Shown here in pieces: positions 34,118 to 44,584 of a DNA stretch of 64,000 nt. The stretch's first letter is position 1. Every line of letters begins with the position of its first letter. The DNA comes from Sphingomonas telluris. GTDB taxonomy: Bacteria > Pseudomonadota > Alphaproteobacteria > Sphingomonadales > Sphingomonadaceae. The stretch spans positions 434,001-498,000 of the forward strand of contig NZ_JAKZHW010000001.1 in the NCBI RefSeq assembly GCF_022568775.1, written 5' to 3'. The translations under genes were made by a program, and so were the position numbers. The notes under the pieces were generated by a model. That model was given only the letters and a program-made list of their open reading frames with translations, did not search any database and was not told the origin of the DNA.

Positions 34118-35458
34118 ATGACGAGAAAATTCTTCGGAACGGACGGGATCCGCGGCCTTACCAACGCCGAGCCGATGACGGCCGAAACCGCCCTGCGCGT
34201 TGGCCAGGCGGCCGGCGCCCACTTCCTTCGCGGTGACCACCGCCATCGCGTGGTCATCGGCAAGGACACGCGCCTCAGCGGCTACATGATGGAATCGGCG
34301 ATGGTCGCCGGCTTCACCTCGGTCGGCATGGACGTCGTCCTGCTCGGCCCTATGCCGACGCCTGCGGTTGCGATGCTGACGCGCTCGATGCGCGCCGACA
34401 TCGGCGTGATGATCTCCGCTTCGCACAACCCATTCGCCGATAACGGCATTAAGCTGTTCGGGCCCGACGGGTACAAGCTCAGCGACAAGACCGAGCAGGC
34501 GATCGAGAGCAAGATCGAGAAGGGCGTGAAGCTCGTCGCGCCGGACAAGATCGGCCGGGCCCGCCGCATCGACGATGCCCGGGGGCGCTACATCCACCAT
34601 GTGAAGTCGACGTTCCCGGAGCGTCTCCGCCTCGACGGCCTCAAGATCGTCGTCGATTGCGCAAACGGCGCTGCCTATCACGTCGCGCCCGAGGCGCTGT
34701 GGGAGCTGGGCGCCGACGTCATCCCGATCGGCGTGAAGCCGGACGGCCTCAACATCAACCAGGATTGCGGATCGACCAAGCCGCAGTTGCTCCAGGAAAC
34801 GGTGGTGGCCAGCGGTGCGGACATCGGCATCGCGCTGGACGGCGACGCGGACCGCCTGATCGTCGTGGACGAGAACGGCCGCATCATCGATGGCGATCAG
34901 TTGATGGCGCTGGTCGCGCTCGACCTGTCACGCCGGAACGAGCTTCGCGGAGGCGCGGTAGTCGCAACGGTGATGTCCAACCTCGGACTTGAGCGGCGGC
35001 TTGAGGAGCAGGGCATCGCGCTCGTGCGCACGGCCGTCGGCGACCGCTACGTCCTCGAGGCGATGCGTGAGAAGGACTGCAACGTTGGCGGCGAGCAGTC
35101 CGGCCACTTGATCCTTAGCGACCATTCGACGACCGGCGACGGGCTGGTGGCGGCGCTTCAAGTGCTCGCCGCTCTGGTGGACTCAGGCAAGTCGGCCAGT
35201 GAGGTGCTGAGCCAGTTCGAGCCGGTGCCGCAGCTGCTCAAGAACGTCCGCTTCAACGGCGGAGGCGCGCCGCTGGAGGCCGAGAGCGTGCAGAAACGAA
35301 TCGCCTCGGCCGAGGCGGAACTCCAGGGCCGAGGCCGTCTCGTCATCCGCAAGTCGGGCACCGAGCCGCTGATCCGGGTGATGGCGGAGGGCGACGATCC
35401 GGTGCTGGTACAACGTCTGGTAGACGACATTTGCGAGGCGGTTCAGAGCGCGGCGTGA
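34118..35458 (+). CDS. glmM: Phosphoglucosamine mutase
   Basis: Converts glucosamine 6-phosphate to glucosamine 1-phosphate on the route to UDP-GlcNAc. Full length at 446 residues. Motifs: [11 protein letters not shown], the phosphoserine loop [17 protein letters not shown], the metal loop [22 protein letters not shown], and the phosphate-binding end [17 protein letters not shown] 34118 gives the exact family start. glmU and glmS lie 3-5 kb downstream on the same strand, so the whole GlcN-6-P to UDP-GlcNAc pathway is encoded within 8 kb. Confidence 0.97.
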   Translation: MTRKFFGTDGIRGLTNAEPMTAETALRVGQAAGAHFLRGDHRHRVVIGKDTRLSGYMMESAMVAGFTSVGMDVVLLGPMPTPAVAMLTRSMRADIGVMISASHNPFADNGIKLFGPDGYKLSDKTEQAIESKIEKGVKLVAPDKIGRARRIDDARGRYIHHVKSTFPERLRLDGLKIVVDCANGAAYHVAPEALWELGADVIPIGVKPDGLNINQDCGSTKPQLLQETVVASGADIGIALDGDADRLIVVDENGRIIDGDQLMALVALDLSRRNELRGGAVVATVMSNLGLERRLEEQGIALVRTAVGDRYVLEAMREKDCNVGGEQSGHLILSDHSTTGDGLVAALQVLAALVDSGKSASEVLSQFEPVPQLLKNVRFNGGGAPLEAESVQKRIASAEAELQGRGRLVIRKSGTEPLIRVMAEGDDPVLVQRLVDDICEAVQSAA

Positions 35459-35540
35459 ACACTTTGTTCGCAATTGCACGCGAAACCCTGCGATTGTGCG
35501 CATGGAGAATCTCGATCCGCGAGGCTCGCGAAAGGTCGCC

Positions 35541-36722
35541 ATGACCGCAGTCGTTCCGCGCGTTCTCGTCATCGCCGGCTCCGATTCCGGCGGCGGCGCG
35601 GGCATCCAGGCAGACATCAAGACCATCACCATGCTCGGCGGTCACGCGATGACGGCGATCACCGCGATCACCGCCCAGAACACGCTCGGCGTCACGGCAG
35701 TGCACCCGGTGCCTGCAGAGATCATCCTCGCGCAGATCGACGCGGTCGTATCGGACATCGGCGTCGATGCAGTGAAGATCGGCATGATTGGGAGCGCCTT
35801 CGCGGCCGAACAGGTTGCGAGGCGTCTCAAGGCGTTGAAGGACGAGCAGCCCGACCTGCCGATCGTCTTCGATCCGGTGATGATTGCGACCAGCGGCTCG
35901 GTTCTCGCCGACGATGCGACGATCGAGGCCTTCGGCGAGCTCATGGAGATCGCGACGATCGCGACGCCGAACCTGCCGGAACTGGCCAAGCTCAGCGGGC
36001 AGGACGACCCGGTGTCCGCCGCGCTCGGCCTGGTCGGCAATCATGGCTGCGCGGTGCTGATCAAGGGCGGCCATGAGGAAGGCGACGCGCTCGCCGACGC
36101 CTTGATCGAAACCGACAATATGACGAGCTGGCAAGGTCATCGCATCGATACCAGCAGCACTCACGGCACCGGGTGCACGATGGCGAGCGCCATTGCGACC
36201 TTCCTCGGTCGTGGCGACAGCCTTTCCTCCGCGGTCGAGCGTGCACGGACTTTCGTACGCGTTGCGCTCCATGCGGCGCCCGTCCTGGGGCAGGGGTCGG
36301 GGCCCGTCGGTTCCGGCGACGTTCGCCTCGATGTCGGGCCGGGGCCGCGGCTCAACCAGGTGACGCTGACCGTGAACGACTATGCCAAGTCCGTTCACTT
36401 CTACGCGCTGCTTGGGCTTAAACAGATCGTCGACAGCCCGGAGAACCAGTACGCCCGCTTCGAAACGGCGGGCGGCGCGACTCTGTCGATCCAGGCCGAT
36501 CCCGAAGAGAAGATCTCCGCGACGACGGCGGTCTATCTCGAATGCGACGACCTCGACGTTCAGGTCGAGCGGTTGGCACGATCCGGAATTCCGTTCGAGC
36601 ACGCGCCCCGCAACCAGCCGTGGATGTGGCGCGAGGCGCGACTTCGCGACCCCTCGGGCAACATCATCTTCCTCTACAAGGCCGGCGAAGCGCGCCGCTT
36701 CCCGCCCTGGCGGATCGATTAA
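35541..36722 (+). CDS. thiD: Hydroxymethylpyrimidine (phosphate) kinase fused to a C-terminal VOC domain
   Basis: A 393-residue two-domain protein. Residues 1-265 are ThiD, phosphorylating HMP and HMP-P for thiamine: VLVIAGSDSGGGAGIQADIKT, GGHAMTAITAITAQNT, VFDPVMIATSGS, HGTGCTMASAIA. A Gly-rich linker (LGQGSGPVGSGD) leads to a vicinal-oxygen-chelate (glyoxalase-like) domain from about 271 to the end: LNQVTLTVNDYAKSVHFYALLG, AVYLECDDLDVQVERL, REARLRDPSGNIIFLY and FPPWRID. No stop or frame change lies between the domains. ThiD alone is about 265-275 residues, so the VOC part is an addition of unknown role. ATG 35541 has AAAGG upstream. Confidence 0.88.
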   Translation: MTAVVPRVLVIAGSDSGGGAGIQADIKTITMLGGHAMTAITAITAQNTLGVTAVHPVPAEIILAQIDAVVSDIGVDAVKIGMIGSAFAAEQVARRLKALKDEQPDLPIVFDPVMIATSGSVLADDATIEAFGELMEIATIATPNLPELAKLSGQDDPVSAALGLVGNHGCAVLIKGGHEEGDALADALIETDNMTSWQGHRIDTSSTHGTGCTMASAIATFLGRGDSLSSAVERARTFVRVALHAAPVLGQGSGPVGSGDVRLDVGPGPRLNQVTLTVNDYAKSVHFYALLGLKQIVDSPENQYARFETAGGATLSIQADPEEKISATTAVYLECDDLDVQVERLARSGIPFEHAPRNQPWMWREARLRDPSGNIIFLYKAGEARRFPPWRID

Positions 36723-37422
36723 TCCACAATTTCGCGATTCGACGGCTGGCGACTCAGGCAGCCTGTTCATAGGCTTGAGCCATGCCGCGCCGCTGCTCCT
36801 TCAAGATCGAGCTCGACTTCCCGCAACCGCTCGCGGGCGTGGATGAAGCGGGTTGCGCTCCGCTCGCGGGTCCGGTGGTTGCCGCGGCGTGCATCCTCAG
36901 CCGCGACAAGTTTCCGCGCGGGATCGACGATTCGAAGAACCTGCCGCTGGAAAAGCGTGAGGCGATCTACGCGCGCCTGACAAAGGTCGCCGCCTTCGGC
37001 GTCGGAATTGCCAGCGTCGAAGAGATCGACAGCATCAACATCTACTGGGCGCGGATGCTCGCCATGACTCGCGCGGTCGAGGCGCTGGGCGTCGAACCCG
37101 CCTGGGTGCTCGTCGACGGCAATGCCTGTCCGAAGTGGCAGCGCCCGTCGAAGGCGATTGTCGACGGCGACGCCAAGTGCCGCTCGATCGCCGCCGCATC
37201 GATCATCGCCAAGGTCACGCGCGACCGCATGATGGTGCAGCACGCGGAGACCTATCCCGGCTACGGCTGGGAGCGGAACCGCGGCTATCCGACGCCCGAT
37301 CATCGTCGCGCGCTGCGCGAGCTTGGACCGACGCCATTGCACCGCAAAAGCTTCGGCTTGGTCCGCGATATGATCGCCGCGGCAGCCCAGCCGGAGCTCG
37401 GTCTTTCTGAAATCGCGACCGC

Positions 37423-38745
<1,323 letters not shown>

Positions 38746-38766
38746 GGTGCCATTGCTCGCACCCGA

Positions 38767-40125
38767 ATGAGCGACACACCCAATTTCGCAGTCGTGATCC
38801 TCGCGGCGGGGCAGGGCACCCGCATGCGCTCTGACACGCACAAGGTCCTGCATCCAATCGCCGGCAAGGCGCTGCTGATGCACCTGCTCGACAGCGTCGA
38901 CCGGCTCGGCGCCGAGAAGCGCGTCGTGGTCGTCGGCAAGGGCCGCGATCAGGTCGAGACGGCGCTGACAGGGCGCGACGTCCTGATTGCGCATCAGGCG
39001 GAGCAGAAGGGCACGGCACATGCGGTGCAGCAGGCTGCGGATGCGCTCGCGGGGTACGACGGCGCCGTCCTGATCCTCTACGGCGACACGCCTTTCGTCG
39101 AGCCGGAGACGCTGAAGCGCATGCTCGATCGCCTCGATGGCGACGGCGGCCCGGGTGTCGTCGTCCTGGCGTCCACGCCCGACGATCCGCTAAAGTACGG
39201 GCGCATCATCCTCGGCGAGGGCGACCACATCGCCAAGATGGTCGAGTATAAAGACGCGACGGAGGAGGAGCGCGCCGTCCGCCTCTGCAACAGCGGCATG
39301 ATGGCGGTCCGCGCGACGGACCTGTTCCGCTGGCTGGACAAGGTCGGAAACGACAATGCCGCGGGCGAATTTTACCTGCCCGACGTTGTTAACGTCGCCG
39401 CTTCAGAGGGTCGCGACGCGGTCGTCATCGAAGGGGATCCGTACGAGACCGCAGGCGTGAACAGCCGCGCCGAGCTCGCCCACCTCGAGCTCGACTGGCA
39501 GCGCCGCCGGCGCGAGCAGGCGCTCCAGGACGGCGCGACTTTGATCGACCCCGAGAGCGTCTGGTTTGCCGCCGACACCAAGCTCGGCCGGGATGTGACG
39601 GTCGAGCCGCACGTCGTCTTCGGCCCCGGCGTCGAAGTCGCCGATGGAGCGACGATCAAGGCGTTCAGCCACATCGAAGGCGCAACCATCGCCACCAAGG
39701 CCGTCATCGGCCCGTTCGCACGGCTCCGCCCCGGGGCGAAGATCGGCGAGAAGGCCAAGGTTGGAAACTTTGTCGAGGTGAAGAAGGCCGTGCTCGGCCC
39801 CGGTGCGAAGGCCAACCACTTGAGCTACATCGGCGACGCCGACGTCGGTGCCGACGCCAACATCGGCGCGGGCACGATAACCTGCAATTACGACGGCTTC
39901 GGCAAGTACGGAACCGTGATCGGCGAGCGCGCCTTCATCGGTTCCAACACGGCGCTGGTTGCTCCGGTATCCGTGGGCGCGGGCGCGATCGTCGGCGCCG
40001 GTTCGGTGATCACCAAGGACGTCGAGGCCGATAGCCTCGCAGTCGAGAGAAGCGAGCAACGCGGCATCGCCGGCTGGGCACGCCGCTTCCGCGAGAAGAT
40101 GCAGGCGAAGAAGGCTGTCGGCTAA
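38767..40125 (+). CDS. glmU: Bifunctional GlcN-1-P acetyltransferase / GlcNAc-1-P uridyltransferase
   Basis: Makes UDP-GlcNAc in two steps. The N-terminal nucleotidyltransferase has VVILAAGQGTRMRSDTHKVLHPIAGK, GDTPFVEPETL and YKDATEEER. The C-terminal left-handed beta helix has repeated hexapeptides and the acetyltransferase site KAKVGNFVEVKKAVLGPGAKANHLSYIGDADVG. Full length at 452 residues. It is followed by a 205-base gap and then glmS, in the same direction. Confidence 0.96.
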   Translation: MSDTPNFAVVILAAGQGTRMRSDTHKVLHPIAGKALLMHLLDSVDRLGAEKRVVVVGKGRDQVETALTGRDVLIAHQAEQKGTAHAVQQAADALAGYDGAVLILYGDTPFVEPETLKRMLDRLDGDGGPGVVVLASTPDDPLKYGRIILGEGDHIAKMVEYKDATEEERAVRLCNSGMMAVRATDLFRWLDKVGNDNAAGEFYLPDVVNVAASEGRDAVVIEGDPYETAGVNSRAELAHLELDWQRRRREQALQDGATLIDPESVWFAADTKLGRDVTVEPHVVFGPGVEVADGATIKAFSHIEGATIATKAVIGPFARLRPGAKIGEKAKVGNFVEVKKAVLGPGAKANHLSYIGDADVGADANIGAGTITCNYDGFGKYGTVIGERAFIGSNTALVAPVSVGAGAIVGAGSVITKDVEADSLAVERSEQRGIAGWARRFREKMQAKKAVG

Positions 40126-40330
40126 ATCCACGCAATAATCGAACTCGTTCGCGCGAGGTCGCCTCGAGATGACACCAAACTGGACCCTCTGAAGCGAATG
40201 TGGAGCGGATTTCCGTTATTCCGCTTACGGTTACGAGGAATTGGCCGGTCCAATGTGGAGATGTTTACATCCAAAATGGACCTAGTACGGCTGAACCCAC
40301 GGGTCGGACGTGATCGTCCAGTGAGGGTCT
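40126..40330 (+). promoter_or_regulatory. Structured leader/intergenic region before glmS
   Basis: A 205-base gap, long for this window and less G+C-rich than its flanks. It holds three inverted repeats: CGAGG/CCTCG (40154-40166, probably the glmU 3' hairpin), AGCGGA/TCCGCT (40204-40225, 10-base loop) and a larger stem-loop from GGTCCA (40247) to TGGACC (40282) with an inner GATGT/ACATC pair. TGGACC also occurs at 40181. No T-tract or match to the Gram-positive glmS ribozyme core was seen. A promoter and an RNA or protein control element for glmS are likely. Confidence 0.45.
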
Positions 40331-42154
40331 ATGTGCGGAATCGTTGGAATTGTTGGCAAGTCCGAGGTCGCTCAGCGCCTTTTCGATGGGCTGAAGCGGC
40401 TGGAGTATCGCGGTTATGACAGTGCCGGCATCTGCACGATCGACCATGGCGAGCTTGAACGGCGCCGGGCCGAGGGCAAGCTCGACAATCTCGCGCGAGA
40501 GTTGGCGCAGCATCCTCTCGGGGGAACGATCGGCATCGCTCACACTCGCTGGGCGACGCACGGGGCGCCAACGGTCGACAATGCCCACCCGCACATCGTG
40601 GGGCCGGTGGCGATCGTTCACAACGGCATCATCGAGAACTTCAAGCCGCTTCGCGAGGAGCTCATCGCCGATGGGCGCGAGTTCAAAAGCGAGACCGACA
40701 CGGAGGTTGTCGCCCATCTCGTCGCCCGCGAAGTCGAGGCCGGCGCTTCGCCGCAGGACGCCGTCGCCACCGTCCTTCCGCGGCTGCAGGGCGCTTTCGC
40801 CATCGCCTTCCTGTTCCGCGACTATCCCGACCTGATCATTGGCGCCCGCATGGGGGCACCGCTGACCGTCGGCTATGGCGATGGTGAGAATTACCTCGGC
40901 TCCGACGCGCTTGCCGTGGCGCCGTGGACGCAGCGCATCGCCTATCTCGACGAGGGCGACTGGGCGGTGGTTCGCCGCGACAGCATCGAGATTTTCGACC
41001 GCGACAATGAGCCGGCCGAGAGGGAGGTCGTCCAGTCCGGAGCCTCGTCGGCGCCGGTCGAGAAGGGCAATTACCGGCACTACATGCAGAAGGAGATCTT
41101 CGAGCAGCCGATCGTGGTTGCCCAGACCCTCCAGAGCTATGTGCGTCCCTTCGAAGGCGAGGTCGCGCTGCCGACCGGCGACCTCGACCTGGCGACAGTC
41201 GGACGCGTCACCATCGTCGCCTGCGGCACCAGCTTCTACGCGGGCATGGTTGCGAAATACTGGATCGAACAGTTCGCCCGCGTCCCCGTCGACATCGATG
41301 TCGCCAGCGAGTTCCGCTACCGCCAGCCGGTGCTGGAGCCGGGCGGCCTGGCGCTCTTCATCAGCCAATCGGGCGAGACGGCCGACACATTAGCTGCGCT
41401 GCGGCACGCGCGTTCCGAGCAACAACGTATCGCCGTGGTCGTGAACGTCCCGACCAGCTCGATGGCGCGCGAGGCGGACCTGCTCCTGCCTACGCACGCG
41501 GGGCCCGAAATCGGCGTCGCTTCAACGAAGGCCTTCACCTGCCAGCTCGCCGTTCTCGCGGCGCTTTCCGCGAACCTGGCGCGAGCGAAGGGCCGTCTCA
41601 GCCGCGACGAAGAGCAGGAGATCGTCGCCCACCTGCAGGAAGCGCCGGCGGCGCTGAACGCAGCGCTCGGCCATGACGACGACATCGCGGCGATGGCGCA
41701 CCTGATCGCCCCTGCGCGCGACGTGCTCTATCTCGGCCGGGGTCCCGACTATCCGCTGGCGCTCGAAGGCGCGTTGAAGCTCAAGGAAATCAGCTACATC
41801 CACGCGGAAGGCTATGCCGCGGGCGAGATGAAGCATGGGCCGATCGCACTCATCGACGAGGCGGTGCCCGTCATCGTGCTCGCGCCGTCGGGCCCGCTGT
41901 TCGAGAAGACCGTCAGCAACATGCAGGAGGTCCGTGCGCGCGGCGGCAAGATCGTCCTGATCAGCGACGCCAAGGGGCTCGAAGAGGCGGGCGAGGGCTG
42001 CATCGCGACGATCGAGATGCCGGAGGTGCACCCGCTGATCGCGCCTCTCGTCTACGCGGTGCCGGTGCAGCTGCTGGCGTATCATGTGGCCGTTGCGAAG
42101 GGGACGGACGTCGACCAGCCGCGCAACCTTGCGAAGAGCGTCACGGTCGAGTGA
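40331..42154 (+). CDS. glmS: Glutamine-fructose-6-phosphate aminotransferase
   Basis: First enzyme of amino-sugar synthesis: fructose 6-phosphate plus glutamine gives glucosamine 6-phosphate. The start MCGIVGIVG places Cys1 of the glutaminase domain at the N-terminus after Met removal. HTRWATHG, the two SIS domains (VACGTSFYAGMVAKYW, FISQSGETADT) and the C-terminal DQPRNLAKSVTVE are all typical. 607 residues. It overlaps the YcxB-like gene by GTGA. Confidence 0.97.
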   Translation: MCGIVGIVGKSEVAQRLFDGLKRLEYRGYDSAGICTIDHGELERRRAEGKLDNLARELAQHPLGGTIGIAHTRWATHGAPTVDNAHPHIVGPVAIVHNGIIENFKPLREELIADGREFKSETDTEVVAHLVAREVEAGASPQDAVATVLPRLQGAFAIAFLFRDYPDLIIGARMGAPLTVGYGDGENYLGSDALAVAPWTQRIAYLDEGDWAVVRRDSIEIFDRDNEPAEREVVQSGASSAPVEKGNYRHYMQKEIFEQPIVVAQTLQSYVRPFEGEVALPTGDLDLATVGRVTIVACGTSFYAGMVAKYWIEQFARVPVDIDVASEFRYRQPVLEPGGLALFISQSGETADTLAALRHARSEQQRIAVVVNVPTSSMAREADLLLPTHAGPEIGVASTKAFTCQLAVLAALSANLARAKGRLSRDEEQEIVAHLQEAPAALNAALGHDDDIAAMAHLIAPARDVLYLGRGPDYPLALEGALKLKEISYIHAEGYAAGEMKHGPIALIDEAVPVIVLAPSGPLFEKTVSNMQEVRARGGKIVLISDAKGLEEAGEGCIATIEMPEVHPLIAPLVYAVPVQLLAYHVAVAKGTDVDQPRNLAKSVTVE

Positions 42155-42684
42155 GCGAGACCGGCGGCCCTCACACGCTGCCGTTCCGCTACGATCGAGC
42201 GGACTTCCTCGCTCTCGCCAAGCTTGGCCGCCCGCGGATCGTCGGCTGGCTGTTCAAGCTGGCATGGGTGTTGTTCGCCCTCGCCGCGCTGCTGATCGCG
42301 CTTTGCATGCTGAATGGCTCGACGCGGGTGCTGCCCTACGCTTTTGCCTTGCTCGCTCTGCTCGTAGTGTACCTGCTGCTTCACCGCTTCGGCTACGACA
42401 TTAGCGCCTGGGCACTCGACCGAATGGCGCGGCGCAGCGACATCCTGAGGGAGCAGACGTTCACAGTTGCTGCCGACTGCTTTCGCGCAGAATCCTCACG
42501 CGGCAAGACCGAAGTGCGTTGGTCCGCAGTCCCCAGGATCGTCGAGGATGATACGCGCGTCTTTGTCTATTCGACGCGGCACCAAGCCTTCATCGTGCCT
42601 GAGCGCGCTTTTGCTACCCGTGCGGACTTCGATGCGTTCGCCGCTGCGGCCAAGCATCACTGGGAACGGCATCACCGCCTTTAG
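42151..42684 (+). CDS. YcxB-family membrane protein
   Basis: A 177-residue protein with two transmembrane segments near residues 30-80 and a C-terminal soluble domain. TRHQAFIVPERAF and VRWSAVPRIVED correspond to the YcxB-like C-terminal domain, of unknown function. GTG 42151 overlaps the glmS stop and is translationally coupled to it. The stop shares TTAG with the opposing LysR gene. Confidence 0.7.
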   Translation: MSETGGPHTLPFRYDRADFLALAKLGRPRIVGWLFKLAWVLFALAALLIALCMLNGSTRVLPYAFALLALLVVYLLLHRFGYDISAWALDRMARRSDILREQTFTVAADCFRAESSRGKTEVRWSAVPRIVEDDTRVFVYSTRHQAFIVPERAFATRADFDAFAAAAKHHWERHHRL

Positions 42685-43595
42685 GCAGCGGCTCGTTTCT
42701 CCTCGAGCTGCCGGACGTGGCGGCTGAGGCGCTCGTAAAGGAAGTCGATGACGGCGCGCACGCGCGGCGTGTGGCGGACTCGTTCGTGCGTGAAGAGCCA
42801 CAGGACGCGGCCATGCTCTCCGCGCGGCGGGAGGCACTGAACAAGATCGGGATCGCTGTCCGCGACGATGCACGGCAGCACCGCAATCCCGAAGCCTGAG
42901 CGGACGCCGGACAGCAATCCTCCCGATGTCGCGTGGTGCATGGCGACGTTGCTTTCCAGGCCGAGCGTCTGGAGCCAGTTCTGATAGTGGATCCACAAAT
43001 TGCCGCCGCCGCCGCCGATGAAGGCGTGCTGCCGCAGCTGGGCGCGGTTCCTCGGCACGCCGTGGCGGCTGGCATAATCCCGGCTGCAGTAAAGCGCCCA
43101 ATCGTCGATGCAGAGCTGGCGGCCGACGAGGCCGGCGGAAAGCTGCGTGCTATTCTTCGTGCTTCGCAGGGAAATGTCTGCTTCGCCCGCGCCAAGGTCG
43201 CGAACCTGCTGGCTGGTATCGAGCTCGATCACGATCTCCCCGTGTGTCTCGTGGAGTTCGCGCAGGAGCGGCGCGAGGATGGTGATCGCGTAGACCTCCT
43301 CGGTCGTGATCTTTACGATGCCGGTGACGTCGCGCGACTGGGCCGAGGCTGCTTCGGAGAAGGAGTTGGCGGCCGTCTCGACGCCTTCGGCTCGCTTTAG
43401 CAAATCCTGGCCTGCCGGCGTCAGCGCGTAACCGGCCTGTCTCTTCTCGAAGAGCGGAAAACCGAGTGCTTCCTCTAGCGCGGCAATACGGCGCGCGACC
43501 GTCGTCTGGCTAACGCGAAGCACCCGCGCGGCGGCAAGGGTGCTGCCGTCGCGAGCCACCGCCAGGAAGTAACGAAGGTCGTTCCAGTCCATCAT
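42681..43595 (-). CDS. LysR-family transcriptional regulator
   Basis: LysR activator/repressor of 304 residues. The N-terminal helix-turn-helix is DLRYFLAVARDGSTLAAARVLRVSQTTVARRIAALEEALGFPLFEKRQAGYALTPAG split over residues 5-65, followed by a substrate-binding domain starting at VTGIVKITTEEVYAI. The C-terminal third is typical of the group related to transporters of aromatic or amino-acid signals, but the inducer is unknown. Two perfect palindromes lie between it and the divergent UrcA gene. Two ATGs are at the start. Confidence 0.92.
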   Translation of the reverse strand: MMDWNDLRYFLAVARDGSTLAAARVLRVSQTTVARRIAALEEALGFPLFEKRQAGYALTPAGQDLLKRAEGVETAANSFSEAASAQSRDVTGIVKITTEEVYAITILAPLLRELHETHGEIVIELDTSQQVRDLGAGEADISLRSTKNSTQLSAGLVGRQLCIDDWALYCSRDYASRHGVPRNRAQLRQHAFIGGGGGNLWIHYQNWLQTLGLESNVAMHHATSGGLLSGVRSGFGIAVLPCIVADSDPDLVQCLPPRGEHGRVLWLFTHERVRHTPRVRAVIDFLYERLSRHVRQLEEKRAAA

Positions 43596-43607
43596 CTGCG
43601 GTCAATC

Positions 43608-43625
43608 TAGCGCCTTTAGGCGCTA
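43608..43625. promoter_or_regulatory. Palindrome 1 upstream of lysR
   Basis: TAGCGCCT and AGGCGCTA are perfect 8-base arms separated by TT, 13 bases upstream of the LysR start codon. The position suits an autoregulatory operator. Confidence 0.5.
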
Positions 43626-43630
43626 CTTCC

Positions 43631-43650
43631 GTTCTGCAATTTTGCAGAAC
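43631..43650. promoter_or_regulatory. Palindrome 2 upstream of lysR
   Basis: GTTCTGCAA and TTGCAGAAC are perfect 9-base arms separated by TT. Its centre is 24 bases from that of palindrome 1, just over two helical turns. It has the size and form of a LysR activation site. Confidence 0.55.
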
Positions 43651-43747
43651 CATAGCACGAACTCGTTGCTCCCGCGAACTGTTGTGAAGGACTAGATGGA
43701 AGGTCGCTCCGGGAAACCGGTCCCAACAAATCAAAGGGATAGCGACC

Positions 43748-44098
43748 ATGAAAGACACTCTTCGCATCGTCCTGATCTCCGCACTGATCACTGCAGGCGC
43801 GATTAAGGCGGCGCCGGCGCTCGCTGAACCCGCTTCGCCGGAGGTCCAGACCTACACCAGCTACGTCCACACCTCCGACCTCGATCTTTCGAGCGAGCAG
43901 GGCCAACGCGTCCTTCAGAAGCGTCTATCGCTCGCCGCCCGTGACGTTTGCGGCACCGCGTCCGACGTCGACGTGAAGGGCAAGAACGAGGTCCGCCAGT
44001 GCCGCAAGGACGCAGTCGGCCGCGCCGCCGGTGAGCGTGAGGCGCTTCTCGCCGCCGCCCAGCGTGGAGCGACCATCGCCATCACCGCAAGCCGGTAA
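43748..44098 (+). CDS. UrcA-family secreted protein
   Basis: Exported protein of 116 residues with signal peptide (ISALITAGAIKAAPALAEP). The domain SYVHTSDLDLSSEQGQRVLQKRLSLAARDVCG, with a later conserved cysteine in NEVRQCRKDAVG, is the UrcA family, found almost only in sphingomonads and caulobacters and without known function. The two cysteines may form a disulfide. It is monocistronic with a strong terminator 17 bases after the stop and a divergent LysR gene. Confidence 0.88.
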   Translation: MKDTLRIVLISALITAGAIKAAPALAEPASPEVQTYTSYVHTSDLDLSSEQGQRVLQKRLSLAARDVCGTASDVDVKGKNEVRQCRKDAVGRAAGEREALLAAAQRGATIAITASR

Positions 44099-44115
44099 CG
44101 TCCGGCCCACTCCCA

Positions 44116-44147
44116 GAAGGGCGCCTCGCACCCCCGAGGCGCCCTTC
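44116..44147 (+). terminator. Strong hairpin terminator after the UrcA gene
   Basis: GAAGGGCGCCTCG (44116-44128) and CGAGGCGCCCTTC (44135-44147) are perfect 13-base arms with a 6-base loop. The following bases (GCCTTGTC) lack a proper T run but the stem is very stable. It lies 17 bases after the UrcA stop. Confidence 0.75.
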
Positions 44148-44185
44148 GCCTTGTCCGGAGCAGGCGGCCGTCATACCAGCGCCGC

Positions 44186-44566
44186 ATGAGCAGAGAGATG
44201 TCAGGCGGATGTCATTGCGGCGCGGTCCGCTTCACCATGCAATTGCCCGACGGCCCCGTGCCCGCGCTCGACTGCAATTGCTCGATCTGCTCGATGACCG
44301 GCTTCCTCCACGTGATGGTTGCGCATGGCGACTTCGAACTCCTGACGGGCCGTGACGCGCTGCAAAGCTATCGCTTCGGGACAGGGGCGGCAGACCATCT
44401 CTTCTGTTCGACCTGTGGAGTGAAGAGCTTCTACCAGCCGCGCTCGCATCCCGACTGCTGGAGCGTGAACGCGAACTGCTTCGACGAGCCCGTCGAGCTC
44501 GTGATCGAGGAATTCGACGGGCGGAACTGGGAACAGTCGAAAGCGCGCCTCGACGCTTCGAACTGA
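44186..44566 (+). CDS. GFA-family zinc protein
   Basis: Small protein of 126 residues in the family named for glutathione-dependent formaldehyde-activating enzyme. It has the zinc cysteines GGCHCGAVRF, CNCSIC and CSTCGVKSFY. Most members do not act on formaldehyde and their role is unknown. Two ATGs 12 bases apart are possible. It is followed 18 bases later by alr. Confidence 0.85.
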   Translation: MSREMSGGCHCGAVRFTMQLPDGPVPALDCNCSICSMTGFLHVMVAHGDFELLTGRDALQSYRFGTGAADHLFCSTCGVKSFYQPRSHPDCWSVNANCFDEPVELVIEEFDGRNWEQSKARLDASN

Positions 44567-44584
44567 CCGCATTATCGCCGCTCG

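Noticed and set aside
40126..40330. Gram-positive type glmS ribozyme
   Set aside because: No match to the conserved catalytic core or pseudoknot was visible, and this class is not expected in this lineage.
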